Positions 6,366-6,983 of a stretch of 6,983 nt of DNA are shown here, in pieces; the stretch's first letter is position 1, and each line of letters starts with the position of its first letter. The position numbers and the translations under genes are program-made. This stretch comes from Gemmatimonadales bacterium UBA4718 (lineage in GTDB: Bacteria > Gemmatimonadota > Gemmatimonadetes > Gemmatimonadales > Gemmatimonadaceae). The stretch covers positions 11,146 through 18,128 of the forward strand of contig DHJO01000001.1 of NCBI GenBank assembly GCA_002404375.1, given 5' to 3'. Under the pieces are notes generated by a model. That model saw only the letters and a list, made by a program, of their open reading frames with translations, was not told the DNA's origin and ran no database searches.

Positions 6366-6983
6366 TTATCTGCCCAGCCAGTAGTTGACCTTGACCTGAA
6401 ACACATTCGTCGGGCGATCCCGGAAAATCGCCGTGCGCTCCGTGGCAAAATCGAATTGGCCGTTCGTATCGCTGCCAGTACGGTTCTGTGTCCAGACGAA
6501 GAATACCGTAGAGCCCGGCCGATATTCCCAGCGCAGCACTGCGTTCCCGATCAGAGAGCGGAAAGTGAAATCCGGATCTCCAAACGTAAACGGTAAGGCT
6601 GGTCCGGCCGCGCCGTCTGGATCGACGGTATAGGTTGCTCCGCTGGTTGGCGTGGCCGGAGCTCGAACTATCGTCCCGATGTCCTGTCCATAAATCAGTT
6701 TCCTGGCCGTGCGTGGCGCCGCGAACTCCCTGAATGACGAGTACGCGCCGCTGGCGATGAACGGTTGCGCGAAGAGCTGCAGCGTGAGATTCGGTGTGAA
6801 CGTCCAGTTCACCCTGGTGTCGAGCGACAATGTGTGCGTTTTGATGAACGCGAACACATAACGATTCCCGTAGAAGGAAGTCGCAGTCGCATCTGGCACC
6901 GTTTCCACATACTGCTCCGGACTCTCATCCACTATGTAGCTCGGCGTAAGACTGATGAACACGTTCGCCGCAGGCTTGAGCGC
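6366..6983 (-). CDS. DUF5916 outer-membrane beta-barrel protein, C-terminal 205 residues (5' truncated by window edge)
   Basis: The frame is open from the right window edge to the TAA at 6368-6366, so the N-terminus is missing; the GTG at 6962 is an internal valine codon. The visible part is a chain of amphipathic beta strands with alternating hydrophobic residues and aromatic girdles: VFISLTPSYIV (8-18), NRYVFAFIKTHTLSLDTRVN (40-59), NLTLQLFAQPFIASG (65-79), NAVLRWEYRPGSTVFFVWTQ (147-166) and VFQVKVNYWLGR (194-205). TLSLDTRVNWTFTPNLTLQL followed by AQPF and the closing NYWLG strand match the DUF5916 C-terminal barrel that normally follows an N-terminal carbohydrate-binding-like (CBM9-type) domain. 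Family function is unknown; it is an outer-membrane protein common in Bacteroidota, Gemmatimonadota and Acidobacteriota. The final residue is Arg rather than the Phe/Trp usual in outer-membrane proteins. Membership in the SulP operon is uncertain. Confidence 0.85.
   Translation of the reverse strand, partial: ALKPAANVFISLTPSYIVDESPEQYVETVPDATATSFYGNRYVFAFIKTHTLSLDTRVNWTFTPNLTLQLFAQPFIASGAYSSFREFAAPRTARKLIYGQDIGTIVRAPATPTSGATYTVDPDGAAGPALPFTFGDPDFTFRSLIGNAVLRWEYRPGSTVFFVWTQNRTGSDTNGQFDFATERTAIFRDRPTNVFQVKVNYWLGR

Noticed and set aside
6362..6372. AGATAAT resembling a -10 box at the DUF5916 stop codon
   Set aside because: No acceptable -35 element at 16-18 bases upstream, and the match lies in coding sequence; not enough to call a promoter.

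Overview
This GC-rich window is coding almost end to end, and every convincing gene is on the minus strand, so it is best read right to left. A DUF5916-type outer-membrane protein tail, a SulP transporter, the DUF969/DUF979 pair, DUF2891 and a solute:sodium symporter of the acetate/monocarboxylate-like type point to a Gram-negative, high-GC, peptide-using heterotroph. Gemmatimonadota (or Acidobacteriota) is my best guess; this rests on family content and style, not on any marker gene.

Layout, right to left. 6983-6366: the last 205 residues of a DUF5916 outer-membrane beta-barrel protein whose N-terminus lies outside the window. 6365-6306: a 60-base gap, the only intergenic space in the window, with no convincing terminator. 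6305-4608: a complete SulP anion transporter with a C-terminal STAS domain. 4606-3923 and 3926-2970: a DUF969/DUF979 membrane-protein pair, which current annotation regards as the two subunits of a 5-oxoproline (pyroglutamate) transporter. 2973-1957: a complete DUF2891 protein. 1957-1412: a 181-residue four-helix membrane protein that I do not recognise. 1415-1: a solute:sodium symporter, open through the left edge of the window (471 codons visible, no stop).

The six genes from SulP to the symporter look like one operon. The junctions are a 1-base gap (SulP TAG to DUF969 GTG), a GTGA overlap, a TTGA overlap, a TGATG overlap and an ATGA overlap. No room is left for internal promoters or terminators between genes, and the first four start codons are GTG, GTG, GTG and TTG, which suggests translation by coupling rather than by strong independent ribosome binding sites.

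Working model (inference): an uptake and salvage module for 5-oxoproline or N-terminally blocked peptides, combining the DUF969/DUF979 permease, an uncharacterised cytoplasmic protein (DUF2891) with enzyme-like conserved His/Asp/Glu motifs, a second carrier with its own putative small subunit, and a SulP anion carrier. I see no mobile element, CRISPR array, tRNA or rRNA. The most interesting parts are the unknown 181-residue partner of the symporter and the presence of three unrelated transporters in one translationally coupled operon.
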